Notes under the pieces: generated by a model
The model's input: only the letters and a program-made list of their open reading frames with translations
Database searches by the model: none
What the model was told of the DNA's origin: nothing
Assembly: GCA_900555715.1 (NCBI GenBank)
Contig: USMC01000039.1
Span: 1 to 23,065, forward strand
Direction: 5' to 3'
DNA length: 23,065 nt
Source of the DNA: an uncultured Porphyromonadaceae bacterium
Lineage (GTDB): Bacteria; Bacteroidota; Bacteroidia; Bacteroidales; Muribaculaceae
Translations under genes and position numbers: made by a program
Shown here: piece after piece, positions 14,537-23,043 of the stretch
Layout of the letters: each line of letters begins with the position of its first letter
How positions within the stretch are numbered: position 1 is the first letter of the stretch

Positions 14537-15337
14537 ATGAAAAATCTTATTACACGCGCTCTCAGCGGAGTCGTATATGTTGCCCTGATAGTCGCGGCTG
14601 TGCTTGCCGGAGGGTGGTGGTTCACATCGCTCCTTCTCGTGCTCGCCGTTCTTGCCGTTCTTGAGTTCAGAAAAATCACTACGGGATCACAGACAGGAAC
14701 AAAGCAATGGATAGCGGCACTCGATGTCGCCGCCGCTATGGCGATTGTAGGCATGGCGAGTCCTATGGCAAATGCAGCCTATATCTTGTTGGGAATATTC
14801 ATTCCATTCTACACGCTGATAAGATTTACTGCAGCGCTTTACGACAGGACGCCGACAGCCTACGCCGACTGTGCGTGGTCGGTGATGTCGCTGATGTATA
14901 TTGCCCTTCCGCTGTCGATGCTGCAGCTTGTAGGCAGCAAAGGAATGGTTCTGACGATGTTTATAATGATATGGCTCAACGATACGGGTGCATATTGCGT
15001 TGGCTCGCTCATCGGCAGACACAAGATGTTTTCGCGCCTGTCGCCTAAGAAATCGTGGGAGGGCTGGGCTGGCGGTTTCGTCTTCTGCCTCGCTGCCGGC
15101 GTCGCGGCATACTATCTTGTTCCGGAAGGCATGGGTCTTGCCGAATGGATAGTCTACGGCGCTCTTGTGTGCGTTCTCTCGACGTGGGGCGACCTCTTTG
15201 AGTCGCTTCTCAAACGCAGCCATTCCATCAAGGATTCCGGCAACCTCATTCCCGGGCACGGCGGTATTCTCGACCGCATCGACTCGCTCCTCTTTGTCGC
15301 CATGGGAACTGTTGTGTTTGTCATATTCTTTACCTGA
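14537..15337 (+). CDS. cdsA: phosphatidate cytidylyltransferase
   Basis: The 266-residue integral membrane protein has about eight hydrophobic segments. It carries the CdsA signature at 215-250, reading STWGDLFESLLKR, then IKDSGNLIPGHGG and ILDRIDS, with the metal-binding acidic residues D219, E222, D233 and D246. D149 in WLNDTGAY and the LSPKKSWEG loop (168-176) are also family features. It converts phosphatidic acid and CTP to CDP-diacylglycerol in the inner membrane, the branch point of phospholipid synthesis. Length is normal. It has its own promoter in the end of the upstream GH2 gene, as expected for an essential gene, and may share its transcript with the TIM-barrel gene 29 bases downstream. 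Confidence 0.95.
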   Translation: MKNLITRALSGVVYVALIVAAVLAGGWWFTSLLLVLAVLAVLEFRKITTGSQTGTKQWIAALDVAAAMAIVGMASPMANAAYILLGIFIPFYTLIRFTAALYDRTPTAYADCAWSVMSLMYIALPLSMLQLVGSKGMVLTMFIMIWLNDTGAYCVGSLIGRHKMFSRLSPKKSWEGWAGGFVFCLAAGVAAYYLVPEGMGLAEWIVYGALVCVLSTWGDLFESLLKRSHSIKDSGNLIPGHGGILDRIDSLLFVAMGTVVFVIFFT

Positions 15338-15366
15338 ATTTTATCACAACGCTAATACCGAGAACA

Positions 15367-16281
15367 ATGAAAAAACGTAAATTTTTAGGCGTCATGGCTG
15401 GCGCTGTTGCCGCCATGATGGTTATGTGTCCGGACAGTGCCCTGGCAAAAGAAAAGAAAATAGGCATCCAGTTGTATTCCGTTATGGATGCCATGCAGAA
15501 GAACCCGACAGAGTCGGTGAAATGGCTTACAGGCATCGGGTATAACGTTTTTGAGCTTGTCCAGTGGGGCGGCGACCCGAATGTGTTCGGTATGCCTGCC
15601 GCCGACTTCAAGGCGCTCTGCAACGAGTCCGGCGCCGACATCGTGTCAACCCATTCGAGCATTCAGGAAGAGCCCGGCAACGAAGCAGAGGTTATGAAGC
15701 GCTGGCGCAGCCTTTTTGAGATTCAGCGTGCCTGCGGAGGCCGCTATTTCGTCATTCCGAGCTATCGGGTAGACTATAACGTTGCCGATGTGCAGCGCAT
15801 GTGCGACTACTTCAACCGCGTCGGACGCATAGCCAAGGAATATGGTCTCAAACTCGGCTATCACAACCATGCCGCCGAGTTCGCCAAACTCAACGACAGC
15901 GACGAGCTCATGTGGGACTATCTTGCCGCGCACACCGACCCGGACCTCGTATGCTTCGAGCTCGACGTGTACTGGTGCACCAAGGGCGGACAGTCGCCGG
16001 TGGAATACCTCAGGAAATATCCCAAGCGCATTCCTATCCTGCACATCAAGGATGATTTTGTTATCGGCGAAAGCGGCACCATCGATTTCGAAGGGATTTT
16101 CAAGCAGTTCCGCAAGAACGGGATGTCCGATTATCTTGTCGAGATAGAGACACCTCGTTGGCTGCGCGAGAAAACGAATGCCGACGGAAGCAAGTATACC
16201 GCCGACCAGATTAACGACGCTCTTTTCGACGCCGCCACAAAGAGCTACAATTATCTTTCCAAAGCCAAATTTGTCAAATAA
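15367..16281 (+). CDS. exported sugar phosphate isomerase/epimerase-like TIM barrel (AP-endonuclease-2 fold)
   Basis: The 304-residue protein starts with a basic-hydrophobic signal peptide, probable cleavage ALA-KE at 27/28. It then has the xylose-isomerase-like TIM barrel: KIGIQLYSVM (31-40), FELVQW (62-67), VSTHSS (93-98), LGYHNHAAEF (163-172), CFELDVYW (196-203), PILHIKDD (223-230) and VEIETP (258-263). The His, Glu and Asp residues in these strands are the usual divalent-metal ligands. Export argues against a phosphorylated substrate. Periplasmic relatives in Bacteroides have been linked to keto-sugar pathways, but the reaction here is unknown. It follows cdsA by 29 bases and ends at a strong terminator. 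Cys21 lies in MVMC, a poor lipobox, so signal peptidase I cleavage is more likely. Confidence 0.88.
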   Translation: MKKRKFLGVMAGAVAAMMVMCPDSALAKEKKIGIQLYSVMDAMQKNPTESVKWLTGIGYNVFELVQWGGDPNVFGMPAADFKALCNESGADIVSTHSSIQEEPGNEAEVMKRWRSLFEIQRACGGRYFVIPSYRVDYNVADVQRMCDYFNRVGRIAKEYGLKLGYHNHAAEFAKLNDSDELMWDYLAAHTDPDLVCFELDVYWCTKGGQSPVEYLRKYPKRIPILHIKDDFVIGESGTIDFEGIFKQFRKNGMSDYLVEIETPRWLREKTNADGSKYTADQINDALFDAATKSYNYLSKAKFVK

Positions 16282-16321
16282 GCACTTTGTACTTGCCGCC
16301 TCATACGGCATACGACATACG

Positions 16322-16360
16322 AAAAAAATCCTCCGGTTCAATCGAGCCGGAGGATTTTTT
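16322..16360. terminator. bidirectional intrinsic terminator
   Basis: A run of A, then ATCCTCCGG, a 10-base loop, CCGGAGGAT and a run of T form a 14-bp perfect stem, extended towards the loop by a wobble and an A-T pair. The + strand ends in six T and the - strand in seven T, so it can stop both the TIM-barrel transcript and the convergent glycan-binding operon, which ends at 16381. Confidence 0.92.
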
Positions 16361-16380
16361 GTGATGATGGAACGGGATTA

Positions 16381-17775
16381 TCAGTCGAATGTGGCTTCGC
16401 CCCAGAAGTTGAACTCGGCTATGGAGTTGCGGGTCTGGCGTGTGTTGTAGACAGAGGTTACAACGAATTTCACGTAGCGGGCACGTACTGTTTCGATATC
16501 CACTTCAGTGACGGCGGATGTTTTGAATGCAACCTTTCCTTCTACTTTGTTTGTCCAGTTTTCTCCGTCGGTGCTGAATTCATAATAGAATTCTTTGGTG
16601 TTGGAGTTGGTGGCGTTTGTGCCGACAGGGTTCTCAAAACCTACTTTGCTGAGGTAGCAGTCCTTGCCGAGGTCGACGACGAACTCGTAGGGCAGCTCGG
16701 GTTTGTTGGACCATGTGGAGCGCCATGATGTCTGAGTTGTTCCGTCGAGGAGGTACTCAGGCTTGTAGTCGCCCTTAGCCAGGCTCTGATCGGGGTCGTC
16801 CTGAATAGTGTTGCTGCACGATACTATCGACATGCCGGTCTTGCTCAGTTCGGAAGCGATGACAGAAACGGTATAGAGGACGTACGATTTGTTTTCGTCG
16901 ACTGTGGCGGCAGACGTCTTGCTGATACGAATCGGAAGCATGTACTCGCCGAATTTCGAAGCGGCATGTTCGGGGATGAGGGCTTCGCGCTTGAAGGTGA
17001 AGTTGAACAGACAGTTGTCGAGATACTTCTTTATCTTCCAGTTGTCAAGACTGAGGTCGTAAGCTTCGGGAGGAAGAAGCTTGAAGTTGGTATCGTTGTT
17101 GTCGTTGTACTCTTCGATGAGGCTTTCGTCGATAGAGAGGGTGAGGTCGATGTCTTCCTTGGCGATGAAGTTGCTGACGATGTTCATGTACACGACTTCT
17201 TCGAGCGCCGAGCGGCGTGTGGGCATGACGCCTGTGACGCGTCCCGACCGTTCAAGTGAAATCAGGGGAGTCTCTATCTGCGGCACGATGATGGTGGTGA
17301 GCCTGTCCTCATCGATGTTGAGTTCGGGGTCGCCTTTGACAGTCAGTCGCAGCGGCAGAGCGATAGGAGTTTTGTCTTCGGTCGCTTTTTCAAGCGCCTC
17401 GGAGAGCTTGTCGCGGTTCCATGTAATTACGAAGGGTTCTTTGTAAGAATCGGGCGTGAGGCTCAGCGAGCTGACGGTGACGCTATAGCAGTCGGTGGGA
17501 ATTGCGGTGTATTTCGTGCCGTTTTCCTCGTTGTAGCTTGTGAGGACGTTGTCGTCGACGCTGATTGAAACCTCGGCGCTGTTGAAGCCCTTGCCGCTTT
17601 TGAGGACGTATACGTCGTAGGGATCGTCGAGACCGGCGAATACTTCGGCATTCACCAGACCGGGTGTGAGAAGACCTACGGTGTCGTTCACCATGAAGTT
17701 GTCGATGTCGCTCTCGCAGGAGCTGAGCATCGCAACGGAGGCGGCGCAGAGAACTGTATATAATGTTTTCTTCAT
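16381..17775 (-). CDS. surface glycan-binding lipoprotein with two DUF1735 (BT_3987-type) domains and F5/8 type C domain
   Basis: The 464-residue lipoprotein (lipobox LSSC, Cys20) has two tandem immunoglobulin-like units. Each starts with a short strand and then a V-S-I/L-S-I-D...Y...N..Y/F..LP..Y pattern: residues about 40-165 and 195-310. This is the BT_3987/DUF1735 domain. Residues about 325-464 form a discoidin (F5/8 type C) carbohydrate-binding module with YLLDGTTQTSWRSTW, LPYEFVVDLG, VGFENP and a C-terminal IAEFNFWGE. Such proteins follow SusC-SusD in polysaccharide utilisation loci and bind glycan at the cell surface. In known systems a GH18 enzyme is often nearby, but none is present here. 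The gene follows susD by 24 bases and is the last of the operon. Confidence 0.85.
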   Translation of the reverse strand: MKKTLYTVLCAASVAMLSSCESDIDNFMVNDTVGLLTPGLVNAEVFAGLDDPYDVYVLKSGKGFNSAEVSISVDDNVLTSYNEENGTKYTAIPTDCYSVTVSSLSLTPDSYKEPFVITWNRDKLSEALEKATEDKTPIALPLRLTVKGDPELNIDEDRLTTIIVPQIETPLISLERSGRVTGVMPTRRSALEEVVYMNIVSNFIAKEDIDLTLSIDESLIEEYNDNNDTNFKLLPPEAYDLSLDNWKIKKYLDNCLFNFTFKREALIPEHAASKFGEYMLPIRISKTSAATVDENKSYVLYTVSVIASELSKTGMSIVSCSNTIQDDPDQSLAKGDYKPEYLLDGTTQTSWRSTWSNKPELPYEFVVDLGKDCYLSKVGFENPVGTNATNSNTKEFYYEFSTDGENWTNKVEGKVAFKTSAVTEVDIETVRARYVKFVVTSVYNTRQTRNSIAEFNFWGEATFD

Positions 17776-17799
17776 ATTTCTAAAAATTTTAAGGATATA

Positions 17800-19725
17800 T
17801 TACCAGCCGTAGTTCTGTGTGATGTTCTTCATCTCGCTGAGCTGTGCCTGATAGATGGGGAAGAAGTAGTTCTTCTCCTCGAATTTGGGGTTGGAACCCT
17901 GCCAGATGTTTGTGACGCGTTCCCATGACTGATCGTAGTTGGTAGCGTTGAGGTTGAGCGACCAGTTGGGGGTGTTGAACTCGTCGACAGCTGTCATCCA
18001 GCGGCGGCAGTCGTAGTAGCGGTGGTTTTCGAATGCAAGTTCGACCTGACGTTCCTTGCGGATGAAGTAGCGGAGCTGCTCTTTGTCGGTGTCGAAGTTG
18101 ATTTCGGGATAGGCTTCCTGAAGAGTGTTCAGACCGGCGCGTTCGCGGACGAGGTTGACATACTTGAGGGCTTCGTTTACGTCGCGGTTAGGCTTCTCGT
18201 TGCATGCCTCGGCGTAGTTGAGGTATACTTCTGCAAGACGGAAGTAGAAATAGAAGTAGTTGCCGTACTCACCTTTGTGGTAGTTGTTGCCGGCATCGAG
18301 CCAGCGGCGCCAGTTGAATCCGCAGCGGTCGGAAGTTTCTGATGTGAGACCGCAGCTGCCGCCGGTGTAGTAGGTGACGATGACGCTCTTGCCTGCAGCT
18401 GTGTACTCGTTGATCCAGTGGAAGCCGTTGGCGAAGACGGATGCATAGTAGCGTGCGTCGCGGCCTACGCATGAGTTGTGAGCCTTGACGGCACCGTATT
18501 TTTCGCCTTCGATGGGGTGAACCCATGCGTTAGTGAAACCTTCGTACTGGTATTCGGACTTTTCGTCGACGATGGGCTTGTTGAAGTCGCCGCCTTCATA
18601 GCCTTTGACGGGATAGCGTCCCGTAACAGCCATAGGATAGGAGTCCACGAGCTTGAGCGAAGGACAGTAACCGCCGACAGCGCCCTGAGTAAGAGTGTGC
18701 GGTATCATACGCTGCTTGTTGAAGGCAGGGATATTGTAGTAAGTGTTTGAGTAGCGCGGCCAGTAGCCCCAGATGATCTCGCTGTTCCAGGGTTCGAACT
18801 GAACGCCCTGGTACGATTTGATTGCGCGGAGGAAGGGATCGCTTTCGCTGTTGTCCACATAGAGGCTGTAAAGCCCGAGGTCGATGACGTCCTTGGCAGC
18901 CTTTGCGGCCTTTTCCCATTTCTGCGGGTCGGGCTCCTGGGGGAAGAGGTATTTGCCGTCCTTGTTCATGAGTTTACCCTTGTAGAGGTCGCAGCCGTTG
19001 AAGAGCGGGCTTGCGGCGTAGAGGAGTATGCGGGCTTTGGCAGCCATGGCGGCTCCTTTGGTGACGCGCGATGCGCTGGCGTTCAAGTCCTCGGGAACAA
19101 GCGGAAGGTCTTCGCATGCCTTGTCGATTTCGGAAATGATGAAGTCGATGTTTTCGTCCACGGTGTTGCGGTCGATGTCTTCAGGCTTGATGGTCTGCTC
19201 TGCGCGGCGGTCGCCCCAGATGAACACCGGACCGAAGCGGCGGAAGAGCTGGAAGTAGTCGTATGCGCGGATGAAGCGTGCTTCGGCAAGAGCCTGCACT
19301 TTTTCGCTCTGCGGCATGTCCGGGCAGGACATTACGTTCTCCATGAAGATCGAAGCCTGCTCTATGCCTTTGTAGAGGTAGTTCCAGTTGTTGAACCATG
19401 CGTATGTAGGACCGAAGTCGCCAGTACGTATGTTGAGGTAGGTAACCCACTGTGTCCAGCCGAAGTTGGCTTCGTCGCTGATGGAAGTCGCGAAGCCGTC
19501 GCCGCCGAAGTTGACGTCCGAACCGCCGTTGGCTCCGAGGTACTCGGCCTCTTTAGGCATGTAGGAGTACACTGCCGACAGGTAGTTGAGAGTGGTGTTG
19601 CGTTTGTTGAATACCTCCTGTATAGTCATCTGGTCGTTGAGCTGTACGTCGAGGTAGTCGTTGCAGGACGTAAGGGACATTCCTGCGCCAATTAACGCGA
19701 TACCGATATATTTGAGTCTTTTCAT
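17800..19725 (-). CDS. SusD/RagB family glycan-binding lipoprotein
   Basis: The 641-residue lipoprotein has lipobox LTSC with Cys21. The N-terminal segment NDYLDVQLNDQMTIQEVFN is the typical SusD start. ALAEARFIRAYDYFQLFRRFGPVFIW (about 145-171), KGAAMAAKARILLYAASPLFNG and the late RLAEVYLNYAEACN with IRKERQVELAFENHRYYDCRRW are canonical SusD/RagB (SusD-like and RagB C-terminal) elements. It is a surface lid protein that captures ligand and hands it to the SusC barrel encoded 13 bases upstream. At 641 residues it is longer than the classical ~550, in line with the large members found next to DUF1735 proteins. The ligand is unknown, though the partner protein argues for a glycan. Confidence 0.95.
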   Translation of the reverse strand: MKRLKYIGIALIGAGMSLTSCNDYLDVQLNDQMTIQEVFNKRNTTLNYLSAVYSYMPKEAEYLGANGGSDVNFGGDGFATSISDEANFGWTQWVTYLNIRTGDFGPTYAWFNNWNYLYKGIEQASIFMENVMSCPDMPQSEKVQALAEARFIRAYDYFQLFRRFGPVFIWGDRRAEQTIKPEDIDRNTVDENIDFIISEIDKACEDLPLVPEDLNASASRVTKGAAMAAKARILLYAASPLFNGCDLYKGKLMNKDGKYLFPQEPDPQKWEKAAKAAKDVIDLGLYSLYVDNSESDPFLRAIKSYQGVQFEPWNSEIIWGYWPRYSNTYYNIPAFNKQRMIPHTLTQGAVGGYCPSLKLVDSYPMAVTGRYPVKGYEGGDFNKPIVDEKSEYQYEGFTNAWVHPIEGEKYGAVKAHNSCVGRDARYYASVFANGFHWINEYTAAGKSVIVTYYTGGSCGLTSETSDRCGFNWRRWLDAGNNYHKGEYGNYFYFYFRLAEVYLNYAEACNEKPNRDVNEALKYVNLVRERAGLNTLQEAYPEINFDTDKEQLRYFIRKERQVELAFENHRYYDCRRWMTAVDEFNTPNWSLNLNATNYDQSWERVTNIWQGSNPKFEEKNYFFPIYQAQLSEMKNITQNYGW

Positions 19726-19738
19726 GTGAAGTCCTTGA

Positions 19739-22700
19739 TTAGAAGTTAACGTTAAGACCGACGGAACCGGTACGCATCTGCGGATACCTCATACCGTTGG
19801 AAGTTTCGATTTCGGGGTCCCAGAGTTTGAATTTGCTCCAGGTGAGGAGGTTGACGCCCTGAAGGTAGAGACGTACGTTTGAGATACCGGCCTTTGCGAA
19901 CCATTTCTTCGGGAATGTGTAGCCCACTTCGGCGTTCTTGAGACGGAGGAAGGAGCAGTCGCGCTGCCAGTAGGTCGACGCTTCCTGGTTGTTCGATATC
20001 TTGTTGATGGCAAGACGCGGGTATGTTGCGTTGGGGTCGGGATTGTCGAGTGTCCAGCGCTGGTCGGCTACTTCTGAGTAGAGCTGACCTTTGTCCCATA
20101 CGTTTTCGGAGGCGCCGTAGAAGGAAGCACCGCTGAGCATACGGGTGATGTGGCCTGTGCCCTGGAAGAATACCGATATGTCGATGCCTTTCCAGCTGGC
20201 GCTGGCGCCGAAGCCGTAGCTTATCTCAGGGATGTATGTGTAGCCGATGGCTATGCGGTCGTATGCGTCGATGATGTTGTCGCCGTTGATGTCCTTATAT
20301 TTGATATCGCCGGGGCGCACCATGCCGAATGTCTGTTTGGGGCTGTTGGCGATGTCTTCCTCTGATTCGAAGAGTCCGAGGGCTACGAGACCACGCTGCT
20401 GGAGGTATTCGAAGCCGGCGTCGCTCTGGTAGGGCCATACGGGAGTGGGCTTGTCGTCGTATTCCTTGCGGTTGCGGTTGTAGGTGAAGGTACCGCGGAG
20501 GCTGACGAAGAAATCGCCGAACTGGCGGTTGCCTTCGAGGCTCAGGTCGACACCCTGGTTGCGCATCTTGCCGAGGTTGACATACTGTGCGACGTTGTTG
20601 CCGACGACGGAGGGAACGGACTGCTGGAGGATGAAGATGCCCGAACGTTTCTCATAGAAGTAGTCGGCGTTGAGCTGGAGGGCATTGTTGAAGAATGCGA
20701 GCTCTATACCGATGTTTTTCTTGATGGCTTTTTCCCAGCTTACGTTAGCGTTGCCGGGGTCGCCGGTGGCGATACCGTTGTTGACGTTGAGGGTATTCGG
20801 GTTCTTGCCGAAATAGAAGCCGTACTGCCCCTGGAGCATTGTGGAGTTGAAGGCGAAACGACGGTTACCGCCGATCTGGTCGTTACCGATTTCGCCGTAC
20901 GATGCCTTTATTTTGAGGAGGTTCCACTTCGGTGTGAGTTTTTCCCAGAATTTTTCGTTGCTGATGATGTAACCGACGGCGAACGACGGGAAGAAACCGA
21001 AGCGTTTGTTCGGCGCGAAGTTCTCGGAGCCGTTGTAGCCGAAGTTGAACTCGGCGAAGTAGCGGCTGTCGAAGGAGTATGTCGCACGACCGGCTATACC
21101 GATGTTCTTATTGGAGAATGCGGAGATGTAGTCGCCGGGGAAGTTGTTGGTGTAGCTGCGCATGTTGAAGTTGATCATTGCGCTTACGGCGTGCTTGTTG
21201 GCGAAGGTGCGGTCGTAGGTAGCGGCTGCCTCGAAGTTCCAGTTGCGGTTACCCCAGTTGGAGCGTGCGAGGGTCATGTAGTCGTTACCGGCAGCTTTCT
21301 GATGCAGGATGAGGTTGCCTTCCTCGTCGCGTCCGCCGTCCATGTTTGGCATCACGTAGAAGCTCTCGGGAGTGAGGCGACGGTCGACGGTAGAACCGTT
21401 CTGTGCGTCCCAGGAGAATTTCACGTTAGCCTTGAGTCCGGGGGTGATGATGTCGGAGAAGTCCTGTGTGAGTGTTGCGAGCGACTGCGATGTGTTGGAG
21501 AAGTCCTGGCAGTAGCCGCACTGGTTGAGGAGGTAGTACGGGTTGTAGCCTCCGTAAGGAACGGCAGCGGAGCCGTCGGAGAAGATTGTAGGCGTCGATA
21601 CAGGAGTTGTGAGGATGGTCCATGTATAGATGTCGTTGAGTGCGCCGCCGGGACGGTTCTTGGTGGCGTAGAGGTTGGCGATGGACAGACCTAATTCAGT
21701 CGTGCGGGTGATGTTGATGTCGACGTTGGCACGGAAGTTGAATTTGGTGTAGCGCATCTGTGCGTCGTAGCGGTCGTTGTCGGCGATGTTGAAGATTGAG
21801 CTCTCGGTGTAGAACGAGCCGCCCACATAGTAGCGCACGGAGGGCGTACCGCCGGTGACGCTCAGGTTGACGCGTGTTGTGCTGGCGTGGTCCTTGAAGA
21901 TGGTCTTCATCCAGTCGACGTTAGGATAAAGGTCGGGGTCGGAACCGTTGAGATACTTCTGGACAGTCTCGGGCTGCACGGCGAGGGCGCCGCTGGCGTC
22001 GAGGTTGATGTCGTTGTAGTATTTGAGCCACTGCTCAGCGCTGGCGAGTTCAGGCATCTTCACGGGGTTGGTGAAGCCGTATTCTACCTTAGCCGATACT
22101 TTGGGCTTGGACTCGGTGCCTCGTTTTGTGGTGATGAGGACGATACCGTTAGCACCGCGCACACCGTAGAGCGCTGTTGCTGTAGCGTCCTTGAGGATGG
22201 AGAATGACTGGATGTCTTCGGGGTCGACAAGGTCCATCGAACGCTCGACACCGTCGACGAGGATAAGAGGACGGTTGTTTGCGCCGAACGACGAAATACC
22301 GCGGATCCAGAAGTCGGCACCTGCACCGGGTTCGGCGTTGCGCTGCATGACGACAGCACCTGCGATCTTACCGGCGATGGCTGACGAAAGGTTTGCGACG
22401 GGCACCTTGAGCGATGCGGCGTCGATGGTGGAGATAGCACCTACGATGCTCTCTTTCTTCTGCTTACCGTAGGCAACTACGGTTACCTCACCCAGCTCCT
22501 CACTCTGCGGGCGAAGTTCAACGTTGATTTCGGGCTGGTCGGCTTTGATGGTCTGCGTAGTCATGCCGATGAAGCTGACTTCGAGTTCGCTACCGAACGG
22601 TACTTCGATGGAGTACATACCGTCGACGTCGGTCATGACGCCTTTAGTACCGTTTTTGACTTTTACCAAAGCTCCGGGCACGCCTTCGTGCGTGTCGTCG

Positions 22701-22852
22701 GTGATTTTACCGCTGACTTTGACAGTCTGCTTCTGAACCTTATTTGTGCTTTGTGGCTCCGGGCTACCGGCTGCATGCATGGTGACAGCAGGCGAGATGC
22801 ACAGGATGGCTGCCAAGCTACAAATGTTGAGGTAATGTTGTGGTTTGTGCAT
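19739..22852 (-). CDS. SusC/RagA family TonB-dependent outer-membrane transporter
   Basis: The 1037-residue protein starts with a signal peptide (to about residue 28, MHAAG). Then come a carboxypeptidase-regulatory-like domain (44-115; GVPGALVKVKNGTKGVMTDVDG, EVSFIGM) and a TonB-box-like GEVTVVAYG (121-129). The plug lies at about 135-245 (IRGISSFG, PLILVDGVER, LKDATATALYGVRGANG). The barrel ends in GLNVNF with the terminal Phe. It is the first gene of the right-hand operon and forms the import channel with the SusD 13 bases downstream. Sequence and plug motifs differ clearly from the SusC at 3362-6487, so the two are not recent duplicates. Its promoter and an AT-rich leader of about 120 bases lie at 22853-23009. 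Confidence 0.95.
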   Translation of the reverse strand: MHKPQHYLNICSLAAILCISPAVTMHAAGSPEPQSTNKVQKQTVKVSGKITDDTHEGVPGALVKVKNGTKGVMTDVDGMYSIEVPFGSELEVSFIGMTTQTIKADQPEINVELRPQSEELGEVTVVAYGKQKKESIVGAISTIDAASLKVPVANLSSAIAGKIAGAVVMQRNAEPGAGADFWIRGISSFGANNRPLILVDGVERSMDLVDPEDIQSFSILKDATATALYGVRGANGIVLITTKRGTESKPKVSAKVEYGFTNPVKMPELASAEQWLKYYNDINLDASGALAVQPETVQKYLNGSDPDLYPNVDWMKTIFKDHASTTRVNLSVTGGTPSVRYYVGGSFYTESSIFNIADNDRYDAQMRYTKFNFRANVDINITRTTELGLSIANLYATKNRPGGALNDIYTWTILTTPVSTPTIFSDGSAAVPYGGYNPYYLLNQCGYCQDFSNTSQSLATLTQDFSDIITPGLKANVKFSWDAQNGSTVDRRLTPESFYVMPNMDGGRDEEGNLILHQKAAGNDYMTLARSNWGNRNWNFEAAATYDRTFANKHAVSAMINFNMRSYTNNFPGDYISAFSNKNIGIAGRATYSFDSRYFAEFNFGYNGSENFAPNKRFGFFPSFAVGYIISNEKFWEKLTPKWNLLKIKASYGEIGNDQIGGNRRFAFNSTMLQGQYGFYFGKNPNTLNVNNGIATGDPGNANVSWEKAIKKNIGIELAFFNNALQLNADYFYEKRSGIFILQQSVPSVVGNNVAQYVNLGKMRNQGVDLSLEGNRQFGDFFVSLRGTFTYNRNRKEYDDKPTPVWPYQSDAGFEYLQQRGLVALGLFESEEDIANSPKQTFGMVRPGDIKYKDINGDNIIDAYDRIAIGYTYIPEISYGFGASASWKGIDISVFFQGTGHITRMLSGASFYGASENVWDKGQLYSEVADQRWTLDNPDPNATYPRLAINKISNNQEASTYWQRDCSFLRLKNAEVGYTFPKKWFAKAGISNVRLYLQGVNLLTWSKFKLWDPEIETSNGMRYPQMRTGSVGLNVNF

Positions 22853-22973
22853 GTGCTAATTAATTGGTATTGTTGGTTTAGCTGGTTCTGATTGTTTAAG
22901 GTAAGGATGATTTGATTCTGATGTTTGGATTCTATTAAAAAATTTTATAAAAGAGTTGTTATTTTGTATTGTG
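22853..22973 (-). promoter_or_regulatory. predicted 5' leader of right-hand susC operon
   Basis: If transcription starts a few bases after the -7 box at 22979-22986, the mRNA has an untranslated leader of about 120 bases, rich in A and T on the coding strand. It contains two similar segments, CAATCAGAACC and CATCAGAATC. I see no strong hairpin, riboswitch pattern or leader ORF in it. A leader this long leaves room for post-transcriptional control, but none is shown. Confidence 0.4.
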
Positions 22974-22978
22974 ACGTG

Positions 22979-23009
22979 CAAAGTAAAACAAATTTTCTCT
23001 AATTTCAAA
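22979..23009 (-). promoter_or_regulatory. promoter of right-hand susC-susD-SGBP operon
   Basis: On the - strand TTTG (23009-23006) is followed after 19 bases by TTACTTTG (22986-22979). Spacing and TTTG cores fit the Bacteroidetes -33/-7 promoter. The -7 box deviates from TAnnTTTG by one base, or has TA with a one-base shorter gap. Three 11-bp repeats lie immediately upstream. Confidence 0.55.
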
Positions 23010-23010
23010 A

Positions 23011-23043
23011 TAAATTAAGAATAAATTAATATTAAATTATTAA
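23011..23043. repeat. three tandem 11-bp repeats (TAAATTA core) upstream of the susC promoter
   Basis: TAAATTAAGAA, TAAATTAATAT and TAAATTATTAA follow one another without gaps at 23011, 23022 and 23033. The seven-base core is identical in all three. The array ends two bases before the -33 box, a position suited to an activator or an UP-like element. The surrounding DNA is very AT-rich, which raises the chance background. Confidence 0.5.

Noticed and set aside
15424..15430. Possible lipobox around Cys21 of the TIM-barrel protein
   Set aside because: The residues MVMC do not fit the lipobox rule (a small residue is expected before Cys), and a better signal-peptidase-I site, ALA-KE, follows.
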